Shown: piece by piece, positions 41,261 through 49,997 of the stretch
How the letters are laid out: every line of letters begins with the position of its first letter
Numbering within the stretch: position 1 is the first letter of the stretch
The notes under the pieces: model-generated
Database searches by the model: none
What the model saw: only the letters and a program-made list of their open reading frames with translations
What the model was told of the DNA's origin: nothing
Source of the DNA: Streptomyces sp. NRRL S-337
Lineage (GTDB): Bacteria > Actinomycetota > Actinomycetes > Streptomycetales > Streptomycetaceae
Length of the DNA: 64,000 nucleotides
Reading direction: 5' to 3'
NCBI RefSeq assembly: GCF_000720175.1
Contig: NZ_JOIX01000015.1
Span: 1-64,000 of the forward strand
Made by a program: the position numbers and the translations under genes

Positions 41261-43591
41261 TCAGGCCCGGACCGGGGACGCCTCGCCGCGGACCGCGCGG
41301 AACCGCCCGGTGGCCTCGTCGAGCACGTACGCCTGGGCCTCGCCGACATGGAAGTACATCCCGTGCAGGGTGAGCGTCCCCTCCGCCACCCGGCGCGCCA
41401 CACAGGCGTGCGCCCTGAGGTGGTCGAGCTGCTGCCGGACGTTGACGAGCGCCAGCCGTTCCTGATCGTCGCTCACCGGCCGACCGCACAGCGCGACTTC
41501 TCCCCGGCCCAGCCGCCCGATGCGCTGCATCCGGGCCAGGCTCGGCAGGCCGTGCCGCAGCCAGCGGGAGAGTGGGGTCGGCTCGCCGTCCTCGGGGGCC
41601 GCGGAATCCAGCAGAGCCCCCATGGCGCCGCATCCGGAATGCCCACACACCGTGATCGAGCCGACCCGCAGGACCTCGACCGCGTACTCGATCGCCGCGC
41701 CCACGGAGTCGCACGAGGCTTCCGAGCCGGGCGGGGGCATCAGATTGCCGACGTTGCGCACGGTGAACAGGTCGCCCGGACCGCTGGCGGTGATCATGCT
41801 CGTGACCACCCGGGAGTCGGCGCAGGTCAGGAACAGCTGGGTGGGTCGCTGGCCCTCGCGCGCCAGCCGCGCCAGCTCCTCCCGCACCAGCGGGGCCGTA
41901 TGGCGCTGGAACGCACTGATCCCGCCCAGTAGTTGGCTGCTGCTCTCCGGGGCCGGGCCCTGGTCCGCGGCGGTCCGGGTGCACTCGTGGTGGCGCCACG
42001 GCGTCCACGGTCGGCAGGAGTGCGCGCCGGACGACTCGGCGAGCGGCCGGGCCGAGCGGCCGCCGAGGGTCACCCAGCCCCCGTGCGCCCGATGGGCGGC
42101 CGACCAGGACTGCAGCGCCTCGTGGGCGGCGTGGTCCATGAAGGAGCCGCGGAGTTCGATGACGACATCGGTGTGGGCCGGGACCAGCGCCAGCGCCCGG
42201 GTCAGCCGCGGCACCGCCAGGAACGTCAACTGGCCGCTGATGCGCACCCGGTAGCCCTCGTCCTCCTTCGTGACGGTGACGCGCGTGTGGGTCAGCCGGC
42301 GCAGCGCGAGGAAGGCCGCGACGGCGATGCCGGTCAGCACGCCCTGGAGGACGCCGAGCAGCACCACACCGCCCAACGTGGCGGCGTAGACCGGGAATTC
42401 GCGATGCCGCTGTACGTGCCGGATGTGCGCGAAGCTCACCATCCGTACGCCGACCACCATCACCAGGGCGGCCAGTGCGGCCAGCGGGATGAGCTCCAGG
42501 GCGGCCGCCGCCAGGCCGGCGCACAGCAGCACCCATACGCCGTGCAGCACGGTGGCGCGGCGGGTGACGGCACCGGCCCGTACGTTGGCCGAGCCGCGGA
42601 TCGCACCACCGGAGACGGGCAGCCCGCCCAGCAGGCCGGAGACGGCGTTGGCCGCCCCCTGGGCGGCCAGTTCGCGGTTGAGGGCCAGGCGGCCGGTGGG
42701 GGCCCCGGGCCGCTCGGCGGCGAGCCGGTCCACGGCCACGGCGGACAGCAGCGACTCCATGCTGGCGACGAAGGTGACGGTCAGCACCGCGGCGGCCAGG
42801 GCCGGAACGGACGCCTCCGGCAGCGCCGGGAGCGTGGGCATCTGCCAGGACGGCAGCGCCACGCGCGGCACCGCCGACCCCGCGCCGACCGCCGTCGCGG
42901 CGGCCACCGCGACCAGTGGCGCCGGCAGCGCCCGCGCCCACCGCCCGGCGTGGCCCGGCAGCCTTCCCCAGCCGGCGAGTACGGCCACGGTGACGGCGCC
43001 GATCATCAGCGCGGTGGGGTGCGGATGCGCCAGCTGGCCGGGGAGGGCGGCGATGTTGTCGAGCGCCGAACTGTCCGGCCGGCCGCCGAGCACCACATGG
43101 AGCTGCCCGATGGCGATGGTGGCCCCGATGCCGGCCAGCATGCCGTGCACGATCGCCGGGCTGACTGCCAGCGTCGCCCGGGCCACGCGCAGGGCGCCCA
43201 GGGCGAGTTGGGTCAGGCCGGCCAGGACCGTGATGGCGCAGGTGGCCCGCCAGCCGTAGCGCTGGACGAGGTCGGTGGTGACCACCAGGAGGCCGGTGGC
43301 GGCGCCGCTCACCTGAAGGGGAGCGCCGCCGAGCAGCCCGGCGACGATGCCGCCGACGACCGCGGCGATCAGACCGGCCTGGAGCGGGGCTCCGGTGGCC
43401 AGCGCGACGCCGAGCGACAGCGGGACGGCGAGCAGGAAGACGACGGCCGAGGCGGAGAGGTCCCGGAGCCAGGCGGCCCGGCCGGCCCGCTCGGTCGGGG
43501 GTTCGACGGGCTGGAGGAGCGGCTCGGGAGGGACGGCTGCCCGGTGCGGGGAGCGGGGCGGCTGCGGCGGCGACTTCTCGATCTGCGACAT
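41261..43591 (-). CDS. SulP anion transporter - STAS - beta-carbonic anhydrase fusion
   Basis: A 776-aa three-part protein. Residues about 35-430 are a SulP (SLC26-like) transporter with many membrane helices (VPLSLGVALATGAPLQAGLI, SGAATGLLVVTTDLV). About 455-545 is a STAS domain (YRVRISGQLTFLAVPRLTRA). From about 590 the beta-carbonic anhydrase has the zinc ligands in LTCADSRVV and CGHSGCGAM. The natural reading is a bicarbonate transporter joined to its CO2/bicarbonate enzyme, though sulfate cannot be ruled out. ATG at 43589-43591 has a perfect GGAGGAG site. The 299-bp spacer 43592-43890 holds a terminator but no gene I can see. Confidence 0.93.
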   Translation of the reverse strand: MSQIEKSPPQPPRSPHRAAVPPEPLLQPVEPPTERAGRAAWLRDLSASAVVFLLAVPLSLGVALATGAPLQAGLIAAVVGGIVAGLLGGAPLQVSGAATGLLVVTTDLVQRYGWRATCAITVLAGLTQLALGALRVARATLAVSPAIVHGMLAGIGATIAIGQLHVVLGGRPDSSALDNIAALPGQLAHPHPTALMIGAVTVAVLAGWGRLPGHAGRWARALPAPLVAVAAATAVGAGSAVPRVALPSWQMPTLPALPEASVPALAAAVLTVTFVASMESLLSAVAVDRLAAERPGAPTGRLALNRELAAQGAANAVSGLLGGLPVSGGAIRGSANVRAGAVTRRATVLHGVWVLLCAGLAAAALELIPLAALAALVMVVGVRMVSFAHIRHVQRHREFPVYAATLGGVVLLGVLQGVLTGIAVAAFLALRRLTHTRVTVTKEDEGYRVRISGQLTFLAVPRLTRALALVPAHTDVVIELRGSFMDHAAHEALQSWSAAHRAHGGWVTLGGRSARPLAESSGAHSCRPWTPWRHHECTRTAADQGPAPESSSQLLGGISAFQRHTAPLVREELARLAREGQRPTQLFLTCADSRVVTSMITASGPGDLFTVRNVGNLMPPPGSEASCDSVGAAIEYAVEVLRVGSITVCGHSGCGAMGALLDSAAPEDGEPTPLSRWLRHGLPSLARMQRIGRLGRGEVALCGRPVSDDQERLALVNVRQQLDHLRAHACVARRVAEGTLTLHGMYFHVGEAQAYVLDEATGRFRAVRGEASPVRA

Positions 43592-43852
43592 TCCCGTCTC
43601 CTCCGGGGCGACGCGGTCGCGCGGGGCGCGATCGTGGGCGGCGGTGTACAGCGGCGGGTCGCGAGCCGGCCGGTGGGCGTCGCGGTGGGTGACGGTCCGG
43701 TGACTCTCAAGCAGCGGTAAATGAAGCGTAATGACATGTAAAGATCCGGAGAAGACTTTGCGGGCATTCACCCCAATCCACCCCTCTTTCGGGTGAAGAT
43801 CCCGGCTCCGGCGTTGCCGGGATCGGTAAACGGGGCGGCCGGTCCGGTGGGC

Positions 43853-43883
43853 CCGGCGCGAGCCGTGCGACGACTCGCGCCGG
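43853..43883 (-). terminator. Terminator after the MinD-like ATPase gene
   Basis: CCGGCGCGAG (43853-43862) pairs with CTCGCGCCGG (43874-43883) over an 11-base loop, 7 bp past the stop. Confidence 0.7.
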
Positions 43884-43890
43884 CCGGCGA

Positions 43891-44877
43891 TCAGGCCGGC
43901 TGCGGGGTGGCCGTCCCCTCGGAGAGGACGAACGCCGGGTCGACCTGGGCCGCGAGATCGACGCCCGTCTTGGCGTTGCCCCAGCTCTCCGCGTTCTTCA
44001 GGTGGAAGTGCACCATCTGGCGCGTGTAGCGCTCCCAGTCGCGACGCCCGTAGGTCGCATCGGCCGTGTCGTGCAGCGTCTCCAGTGCGCACCGGTTGGC
44101 CTGCTCCAGATAGCTGAAGCGGGCCGGGCGGCCCTTCTCCATGGCGCGCACCCACTCCGACTGCCCGACCGTCACCAGCAGGTCGTCGCCCGCCGCGTCG
44201 CGCAGGAACGCCAGGTCGTCCGGCCCCTGGACCTTGTTGCCCACCACCTTGAGGGGGACCCCGAAATCCCGGGCGTACTCCTTGTACTGGCGGTAGACCG
44301 CGACGCCCTTACGGGTCGGCTCGGCGACCAGGAAGGTCATGTCGAAGCGGGTGAACATCCCGGAGGCGAAGGAGTCGGACCCGGCCGTCATGTCGACCAC
44401 GACATACTCCTCGCGGCCGTCAACAAGGTGGTTCAGGCACAGTTCGACGGCGCCGACCTTGGAGTGATAACAGGCGACGCCGAGGTCCGACTCGGTGAAC
44501 GGCCCGGTCGCCATCAGCCGGACCGGGGCGCCGTCCAGTTCCACCGTCCGCGCGCACGCGTCGTAGACGGGGTTGTCCTCGCAGACCCGCAGGAGGCGCG
44601 ATCCCTCGCCGGGCGGGGTCGTCTTGATCATGGCTTCGGCGGACGGGATCCGGGGGTTGCTGCCGCGCAAATAGTCCTTGATCAGCGGGAGATGGGTGCC
44701 CATCGCGGGAAGCGCGGCGGCCTCTGCCTCGTCGAGGCCGAGGGCGGCACCCAGATGCTGGTTGATGTCGGCGTCCACGGCGATCACGGGGACCCGCGCC
44801 GCGGCGAGATGGCGGATGAACAGGGACGAGAGGGTGGTCTTGCCGCTGCCACCCTTGCCTACGAAAGCGATCTTCAT
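43891..44877 (-). CDS. MinD/CooC-like P-loop ATPase
   Basis: A 328-aa ATPase. It starts MKIAFVGKGGSGKTTLSSLF with the deviant Walker A carrying both signature lysines; VIAVDADINQHLGAALGLDE and VVVDMTAGSDSFASG follow. The pattern is that of CooC-type accessory ATPases (nickel insertion into CO dehydrogenase), but no such enzyme gene is present here, so the client is unknown. A histidine- and tryptophan-containing C-terminus ends the protein. It is divergent from the Fic-like gene (101 bp between starts). Confidence 0.88.
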   Translation of the reverse strand: MKIAFVGKGGSGKTTLSSLFIRHLAAARVPVIAVDADINQHLGAALGLDEAEAAALPAMGTHLPLIKDYLRGSNPRIPSAEAMIKTTPPGEGSRLLRVCEDNPVYDACARTVELDGAPVRLMATGPFTESDLGVACYHSKVGAVELCLNHLVDGREEYVVVDMTAGSDSFASGMFTRFDMTFLVAEPTRKGVAVYRQYKEYARDFGVPLKVVGNKVQGPDDLAFLRDAAGDDLLVTVGQSEWVRAMEKGRPARFSYLEQANRCALETLHDTADATYGRRDWERYTRQMVHFHLKNAESWGNAKTGVDLAAQVDPAFVLSEGTATPQPA

Positions 44878-44978
44878 GTTCACAAAGGGTAATCCGGCGG
44901 TTCCGGTGAGTGAGAGCCCTGCGTGAAGAAGACCACTCCTTCGAGGGGTTCGGGCTGCCGGTGCGTAGGGTCGTACCC

Positions 44979-45836
44979 ATGGCTGGAAACTCCCGGGGGA
45001 CCACCCCCGCACCCCCGAAGGCGAGCGACGATCCGCTCGCGACCCTGGCCTTGCTCCCGGGAGTCGCCGACTCCGTGGACTCCGTACGTAAGGGCGTCGA
45101 CCGGGTCTACGGGCACCGGATCATGCGGCGTCGCAGCAACGAGGTCAGTTCCGAGGCGGCGCTGCGCGGAGCGCGCGGTTCCGCGGCCCTTTCGGGTGCC
45201 GACTGGGCGCTCGAAGAGGTCAGGCGCCGGACCGACTTCGGCGTCGAGGGCGAGCCGCGGACGGTCGGCGCGGCCCTGCGGCTGACCGCCGAGGCCGGCC
45301 AGCTGCTGAGCGTGTGGCGGCAGTCGCCGCTGCGGGTGCTGGCGCGGCTCCACCTGGTGGCGGCCGGCAAGGAGGCGGCGGACGACACGGTGGGGCGGCC
45401 CCGGCTCGCCGGGGAGCCGGTGGACGAGCCGCTCGTCGAGCTGCCGCTGCCGGATGCCGACGAGGTGGCCGGGCGGCTGGACGGCCTGTCGCGGCTGCTG
45501 CTGGCCGGCACGGAGGCGCCGGCCCTGGTGCTCGCCGCCGTGGTGCACGGCGAACTGCTGGCACTGCGGCCGTTCGCCTCGCACAACGGGCTGGTCGCAC
45601 GGGCCGCGGAACGGGTCGTGCTGGTCGGCAGCGGACTGGACCCCAAGGCGATCTGCCCCGCCGAGGTGGGCCACGCGGAACTGGGCCGGGCGGCCTACGT
45701 GGCGGCCCTGGAGGGCTACGTCTCGGGCACCCCGGAGGGCGTCGCCGGATGGATCGCCCACTGCGGACGCGCGGTCGAACTCGGCGTACGGGAGAGTACG
45801 GCGGTCTGTGAGGCCCTCCAGCGCGGCGCGGCATAA
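44979..45836 (+). CDS. Fic-fold-like protein with degenerate active site
   Basis: A 285-aa, mostly helical soluble protein. The segment LRPFASHNGLVARAAERVVL aligns with the Fic motif HPFxxGNGRxxR but has Arg for the catalytic His, His for the first Gly and Leu for the first Arg; only P-F, N-G and the last R stay. The N-terminal part (RIMRRRSNEVSSEAALRGAR) contains the SEAALRGAR string, reminiscent of the Fic inhibitory helix region. It is probably not an active AMP-transferase. Start ATG 44979 (MAGNSRGTT). The role is unknown. Confidence 0.7.
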   Translation: MAGNSRGTTPAPPKASDDPLATLALLPGVADSVDSVRKGVDRVYGHRIMRRRSNEVSSEAALRGARGSAALSGADWALEEVRRRTDFGVEGEPRTVGAALRLTAEAGQLLSVWRQSPLRVLARLHLVAAGKEAADDTVGRPRLAGEPVDEPLVELPLPDADEVAGRLDGLSRLLLAGTEAPALVLAAVVHGELLALRPFASHNGLVARAAERVVLVGSGLDPKAICPAEVGHAELGRAAYVAALEGYVSGTPEGVAGWIAHCGRAVELGVRESTAVCEALQRGAA

Positions 45837-45935
45837 GCGGCGGAGGCGCGGTATCCGGCCGTTGAGGGCGGCGGTATCCGACCCGGTAGCCGGAATTCCG
45901 GAACGCATTGCTTGATTTGGCCCGAACACAGGGTT

Positions 45936-45964
45936 GCGGCGGTACCAATCGGTGGTACCGCCGC
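45936..45964. terminator. Terminator hairpin after the Fic-like gene
   Basis: GCGGCGGTACCA (45936-45947) pairs exactly with TGGTACCGCCGC (45953-45964) around a 5-base loop, 99 bp after the stop. The rest of 45837-46225 shows no gene. Confidence 0.85.
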
Positions 45965-46225
45965 TGGCATGTCTGCCGGGTTACCATGCGTGCTCGAATA
46001 TTTGCCCATCAGGTCGGAATCTTCGTCCGGTTACCTGGTGCGGCTGGCCCGTAATCGACGGGTCGGCGTCGCGTGGGTGCCCGGCATTCATGCATCGGTC
46101 CGTGGGCCACTTGCTGCGTTAAAGGTGTTCCTCTCGGATGTCCTTGGTCTCGCGGGCCGTTAAGTCCTTTGTACTACTCGTACCGGGCAAGTGGAACCCC
46201 GGGCCGCAGATCTTTACGTTTGGCT

Positions 46226-47110
46226 TCAAACGCGGTCAATACGGGCGGCGCGGGCGACCCGGCCAATACGAGCGAGGCGCGGCTTCGCGGTTTTCCGCCG
46301 GCTCGCGTACCAGACCAGGGTGGCGGTGGCGGCCGCCGCGCTCACCGCGGCCATGGCGGCGAGCGCCGGCCGGGACGGCATGGACAGCGCCGGCAGCCGT
46401 TGCTTGAGCGGAACCGGGCGGTTGAAGGAGAGGACCGGCCAGCCCCGCGCGACGGCCTCGCGGCGCAGCGCGCGGTCCGGATTGACCGCGTACGGGTGCC
46501 CCACGGCCGACAGCATCGGGACATCGGTTGCCGAATCGCTGTACGCATAACAGCGCTCCAGGTCGTAGCCCTCGGACTCGGCGAGTTCCCGGACGGCCTC
46601 CGCCTTGGTGGGGCCGTAGGCGTAATACTCCACCTCTCCGGTGAATCGGCCGTCCTCGCCGACGACCATACGGGTGGCCACGACCCGGTCGGCACCGAGA
46701 AGTTCCCCGATCGGTTCGACGACCTCGGCACCCGAGGTGGAGACAATGACGACATCACGTCCGGCGGCGTGATGCTCCTCGATGAGTGAGGCCGCCTCGT
46801 CGTAAATGATCGGGTCGATCAGATCGTGCAGTGTCTCGGCGACGATCTCCCGCACCTGGGCCACATCCCAGCCGCGGCACAAGGAGGAGAGATATTCCCG
46901 CATCCGCTCCATCTGATCGTGATCGGCGCCGCCCGCGAGGAACACGAACTGGGCATACGCAGTGCGCAGTACGGCCCGCCGATTGATCAGGCCGCCTTGG
47001 TAGAACGACTTGCTGAAGGTCAGCGTGCTCGACTTAGCAATGACGGTCTTGTCCAAGTCGAAGAACGCGGCAGTACGGGGCGTCGAGTGAGGCACGGAGT
47101 GGTTTTCCAC
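46226..47110 (-). CDS. HAD-superfamily IB hydrolase (SerB-like) with C-terminal membrane helix
   Basis: A 294-aa phosphatase-type protein. Motif I FFDLDKTVIAKSS (DxDxT), motif II VIVSTSGAE, a lysine in YGPTKAEAV, and motif III YSDSATDVPML are all present. The family includes phosphoserine and lipid phosphate phosphatases. A C-terminal hydrophobic helix (AAMAAVSAAAATATLVWYAS) followed by basic residues should anchor it to the membrane, suggesting a lipid-linked substrate (inference). The start is GTG 47110, with GTG 47095 also possible. This gene is adjacent to septum-site-type gene ssd, divergently, as I remember for Streptomyces. Confidence 0.88.
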   Translation of the reverse strand: MENHSVPHSTPRTAAFFDLDKTVIAKSSTLTFSKSFYQGGLINRRAVLRTAYAQFVFLAGGADHDQMERMREYLSSLCRGWDVAQVREIVAETLHDLIDPIIYDEAASLIEEHHAAGRDVVIVSTSGAEVVEPIGELLGADRVVATRMVVGEDGRFTGEVEYYAYGPTKAEAVRELAESEGYDLERCYAYSDSATDVPMLSAVGHPYAVNPDRALRREAVARGWPVLSFNRPVPLKQRLPALSMPSRPALAAMAAVSAAAATATLVWYASRRKTAKPRLARIGRVARAARIDRV

Positions 47111-47204
47111 GGGGCGAGCATAGGCGGCCCACCATTCGGCGTAAGGTGTGGCGCGTGGGTTTGCCTGAGAAGGCTCTCGGGTACACCATGGAAGTCACGG
47201 ATCG

Positions 47205-47316
47205 TTCGCGACCGTGCTAACCCGGTCCGGCTCCTCCCCCCCCGAGTCGGCCGTGGGGACGACCCCCGCTCTCCCCCCCGGCGGGGGTCGTCGCATGTCC
47301 GGGGGCCTTTTCTGTC
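47205..47316 (+). ncRNA. 6C-motif small RNA
   Basis: Two adjacent hairpins carry runs of C in their loops. Hairpin 1: CCGGCTC (47227-47233) with GAGTCGG (47244-47250), loop with 8 C. Hairpin 2: ACGACCCCCGC (47259-47269) with GCGGGGGTCGT (47281-47291), loop with 7 C. Two stems with six or more loop cytosines define the actinobacterial 6C RNA, known for lying near partitioning or pilus genes, as here before ssd-tad. Ends are estimated. A possible promoter (TTGCCT, 15 bp, TACACC at 47182) precedes it. The remaining spacer 47317-47634 has no gene. Confidence 0.85.
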
Positions 47317-47634
47317 GTGAGGCACCGATCCGCCCGTCTTTGCGCCCGCTCGGCGCCTGCTGGCACGACGCCTTCCTCCCCTTACGCACCGTAGTCAACA
47401 CGCTGCTCTGAGGAAGGCTTGGACGGGGTGCTCCCTCGTGTCCCTGGAGCACCTCGCGAGGCCCTCTTGCGTCACGGAACTGGCCGGCGGTCGCTGGAAT
47501 AGGTGACGGGGATATTCACAGGCGCGGAGTTGTCCACAGATTTGGACCAAGATCCACCCGGATTTCCCGATCCCTGCATCGTAAAAGTCCGCGAGTTCGC
47601 GAGTGCGAGTCGCGTAGCGATAGGGGGACGGGAC

Positions 47635-48834
47635 ATGGCTGGAACCATGCCATCGGAAGGGCCGGCCCGGGCCGGCGAAGAGTGGGGCGGCCCACTGATC
47701 ATCACCGAGGACGAACGGCTCCTCGACGACCTGCTGCGGCTGTGTGCGGCGGCCGGCGCGCTGCCCGAAGTGGCGCACGGCCTGCCGGCCCGCAAGGGGG
47801 GCTGGGAGGCGGCGCCCCTGGTGATCGTCGGGGCCGACTGCGCGGGCAGGTTACGCGGTGCCGGACGCCGCCCCGGCGTGATCCTCGCGGCCGGGGGCAC
47901 CGACGACCCCGAGACCTGGCGGCAGGCCGTCGCCCTGGGCGCCGAGCGGGTCCTCGGCCTTCCCGACGGCGAGCGCTGGCTGGTCGACCGGATCGCCGAC
48001 GCGGTCGAGGGGGACGGGCCGCCGGCCCTCACGGTGGGCGTCATCGGCGGCCGCGGTGGCGCCGGGGCGAGCACCCTGGCTGCCGCGCTGGCCGTCACCG
48101 CCGCGAGGACGGGCCGGCGCACGATGCTCGTCGACGGCGACCCGCTGGGCGGCGGGCTGGACGTCCTGCTGGGCGGGGAGAAGGAGAAGGGACTGCGCTG
48201 GCCGGCCTTCGCCGAGTCGCGCGGCCGGGTGGCCTGCGGCGCCCTTGAGGAGTCCCTGCCCCGGCTGCACTCCCTACGGGTTCTCAGCTGGGACCGCGGC
48301 ACCGAGGTCGCCATTCCGCCGCCGGCCATGCGCGCGGTCGTCTCCGCGGCACGCCGGCGCGGCGGGGTCGTGGTGGTGGACCTGCCGCGCCGCGCCGACG
48401 AGGCGACGGCGGAGGCACTGTCCCAGGTGGACGTCGGGCTGCTGCTGGTCCCCACGGAGCTGCGGGCGGTGGCGGCGGCCCAACGGGTGGCCGCCGGGGT
48501 GCGGCCCCTGCTCGGCGATCTGCGGCTGGTGGCGCGCGGAACCCCCGACCGCCATGGACACGGCCTGCCCCCGGCCGAGATCGCCCGCCTCATGGACCTC
48601 CCGCTGGCCGGCGAACTCCCCTGGGAGCTCGGCCTGTTCGCGGACCTGGCCCGCGGTCTGCCGCCGGGCTCCCAGGCGCGCGGTCCGCTGGCGCGCTTCT
48701 GCGGGGAGTTCTGGTCCCGGGCGACGGGGGGCCGGGACGGTGCCACTGAGCCGGGAGCGGACCGGAAGGGGGCGTCCGGCGGCGTGGGTCCGGCGGCCGC
48801 GCGCCCGGACGGAGCGGACGGAGGCCGGCCGTGA
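47635..48834 (+). CDS. ssd: Septum site-determining protein Ssd (CpaE/MinD-like)
   Basis: A 399-aa protein of the CpaE/MinD type, first gene of the Tad pilus run. The N-terminal receiver-like region (about 15-120) is followed by a MinD-like domain where the Walker A is GGRGGAGAST: both signature lysines are replaced, as I recall for Ssd proteins, so ATP hydrolysis is doubtful. VVVVDLPRRADEATAEAL and later MinD-like helices follow. The codon for residue 73 is TTA (47851-47853), a bldA-dependent codon. ATG start has AGGGGG upstream; the stop overlaps the next start (GTGA). Confidence 0.9.
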   Translation: MAGTMPSEGPARAGEEWGGPLIITEDERLLDDLLRLCAAAGALPEVAHGLPARKGGWEAAPLVIVGADCAGRLRGAGRRPGVILAAGGTDDPETWRQAVALGAERVLGLPDGERWLVDRIADAVEGDGPPALTVGVIGGRGGAGASTLAAALAVTAARTGRRTMLVDGDPLGGGLDVLLGGEKEKGLRWPAFAESRGRVACGALEESLPRLHSLRVLSWDRGTEVAIPPPAMRAVVSAARRRGGVVVVDLPRRADEATAEALSQVDVGLLLVPTELRAVAAAQRVAAGVRPLLGDLRLVARGTPDRHGHGLPPAEIARLMDLPLAGELPWELGLFADLARGLPPGSQARGPLARFCGEFWSRATGGRDGATEPGADRKGASGGVGPAAARPDGADGGRP

Positions 48835-49997
48835 AACAGGGCGAGGGCCTGCTGGAGGCGGTACGGCGACGACTCGCCGAAGCCGGGGCGGAGCCGACCC
48901 CGGCCCGGGTGGCGGTGGCGCTGCGCGAGGAAGGGCGGCTGCTGGGGGACACCGAAGTGCTGGGCGTGGTGGGGGCGTTGCGCTCCGAGATGGTGGGCAG
49001 CGGACCGCTGGAGCCGCTGCTGGCCGCGCCCGACGTGACGGACGTCCTGGTCACCGCGCCGGACGAGGTGTGGGTGGACCGCGGCGCCGGCCTGGAGCGT
49101 ACGGACGTCCGCTTCCGGGACGGCGCGGAGGTCCGCCGGCTCGCCCAGCGGCTGGCGGCGGTTGCCGGCCGGCGGCTGGACGATGCCCGGCCATGGGTGG
49201 ACGCCCGGCTTCCGGACGGCACCCGGCTGCACGCCGTCCTGCCCCCGGTGGCGGTCGGCGGGACATGCCTGTCCTTACGGGTGCTGCGGCACAGGGCCTT
49301 CGCGCTCGCGGAGCTGGTCGCGGCCGGGACGGTCCCTCCCGGCGGCGACCGGCTGCTCCGGGCGGTGCTGGCGGCCCGGCTGTCCTTCCTGATCAGCGGC
49401 GGTACGGGCTCCGGCAAGACCACGCTCCTCAGCACGCTGCTCGGCCTGGTCGGCCCGGCCGAGCGGATCGTGCTGGCCGAGGATTCGGCAGAGCTGCGCC
49501 CCGACCACCCGCATGTGGTGCGGCTGGAGACCCGGCCCGCCAACCAGGAGGGCGCGGGGCGGGTGACGCTGCGGGACCTCGTACGCCAGGCGCTCCGGAT
49601 GCGGCCGGACCGGCTGGTGGTGGGCGAGGTGCGGGGCCCGGAGGTCACGGACCTGCTGGCCGCCCTCAATACGGGCCATGAGGGCGGCTGCGGCACGGTC
49701 CATGCCAACGCCGCCTGCGACGTCCCCGCGCGCCTGGAGGCCCTCGGCTCGACCGCGGGCCTGGACCGGGCCGCCCTGCACAGTCAGCTGGCGGCCGCGC
49801 TCTCCGTCGTCCTCCACCTCGTACGCGACCGGACCGGCCGCCGCCGGATCGCCGAGGTGCACGTCCTCGAGCGCAATCGCGACGGCTGTGTGGTGACCGT
49901 ACCGGCGGCCGTCTGGAGCCCGGACGGCTTCCAGCCGGCGCAGGGGTGGGGGCGGTTGAGCCGCCTGTGCGAGCGCGGCGGAGGCGAGTGGTCATGA
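48831..49997 (+). CDS. tadA: TadA/CpaF-family secretion ATPase
   Basis: A 388-aa hexameric ATPase that powers Tad-type pilus or secretion assembly. N-terminal helices (to about 110) precede the catalytic part: Walker A ISGGTGSGKTTLLS (about residue 187 on), the Asp box VLAEDSAEL, Walker B MRPDRLVVGEVRG and the His box GTVHANAACD. Codon 149 is TTA (49275-49277), the second such codon in this operon. The start overlaps ssd (GTGA), the stop overlaps tadB (ATGA). Confidence 0.93.
   Translation: MKQGEGLLEAVRRRLAEAGAEPTPARVAVALREEGRLLGDTEVLGVVGALRSEMVGSGPLEPLLAAPDVTDVLVTAPDEVWVDRGAGLERTDVRFRDGAEVRRLAQRLAAVAGRRLDDARPWVDARLPDGTRLHAVLPPVAVGGTCLSLRVLRHRAFALAELVAAGTVPPGGDRLLRAVLAARLSFLISGGTGSGKTTLLSTLLGLVGPAERIVLAEDSAELRPDHPHVVRLETRPANQEGAGRVTLRDLVRQALRMRPDRLVVGEVRGPEVTDLLAALNTGHEGGCGTVHANAACDVPARLEALGSTAGLDRAALHSQLAAALSVVLHLVRDRTGRRRIAEVHVLERNRDGCVVTVPAAVWSPDGFQPAQGWGRLSRLCERGGGEWS

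Noticed and set aside
44877..45012. Extended start of the MinD-like ATPase to 45012
   Set aside because: The extra residues overlap the divergent Fic-like gene's start region and precede the canonical MKIAFVGKGGSGKTT N-terminus.
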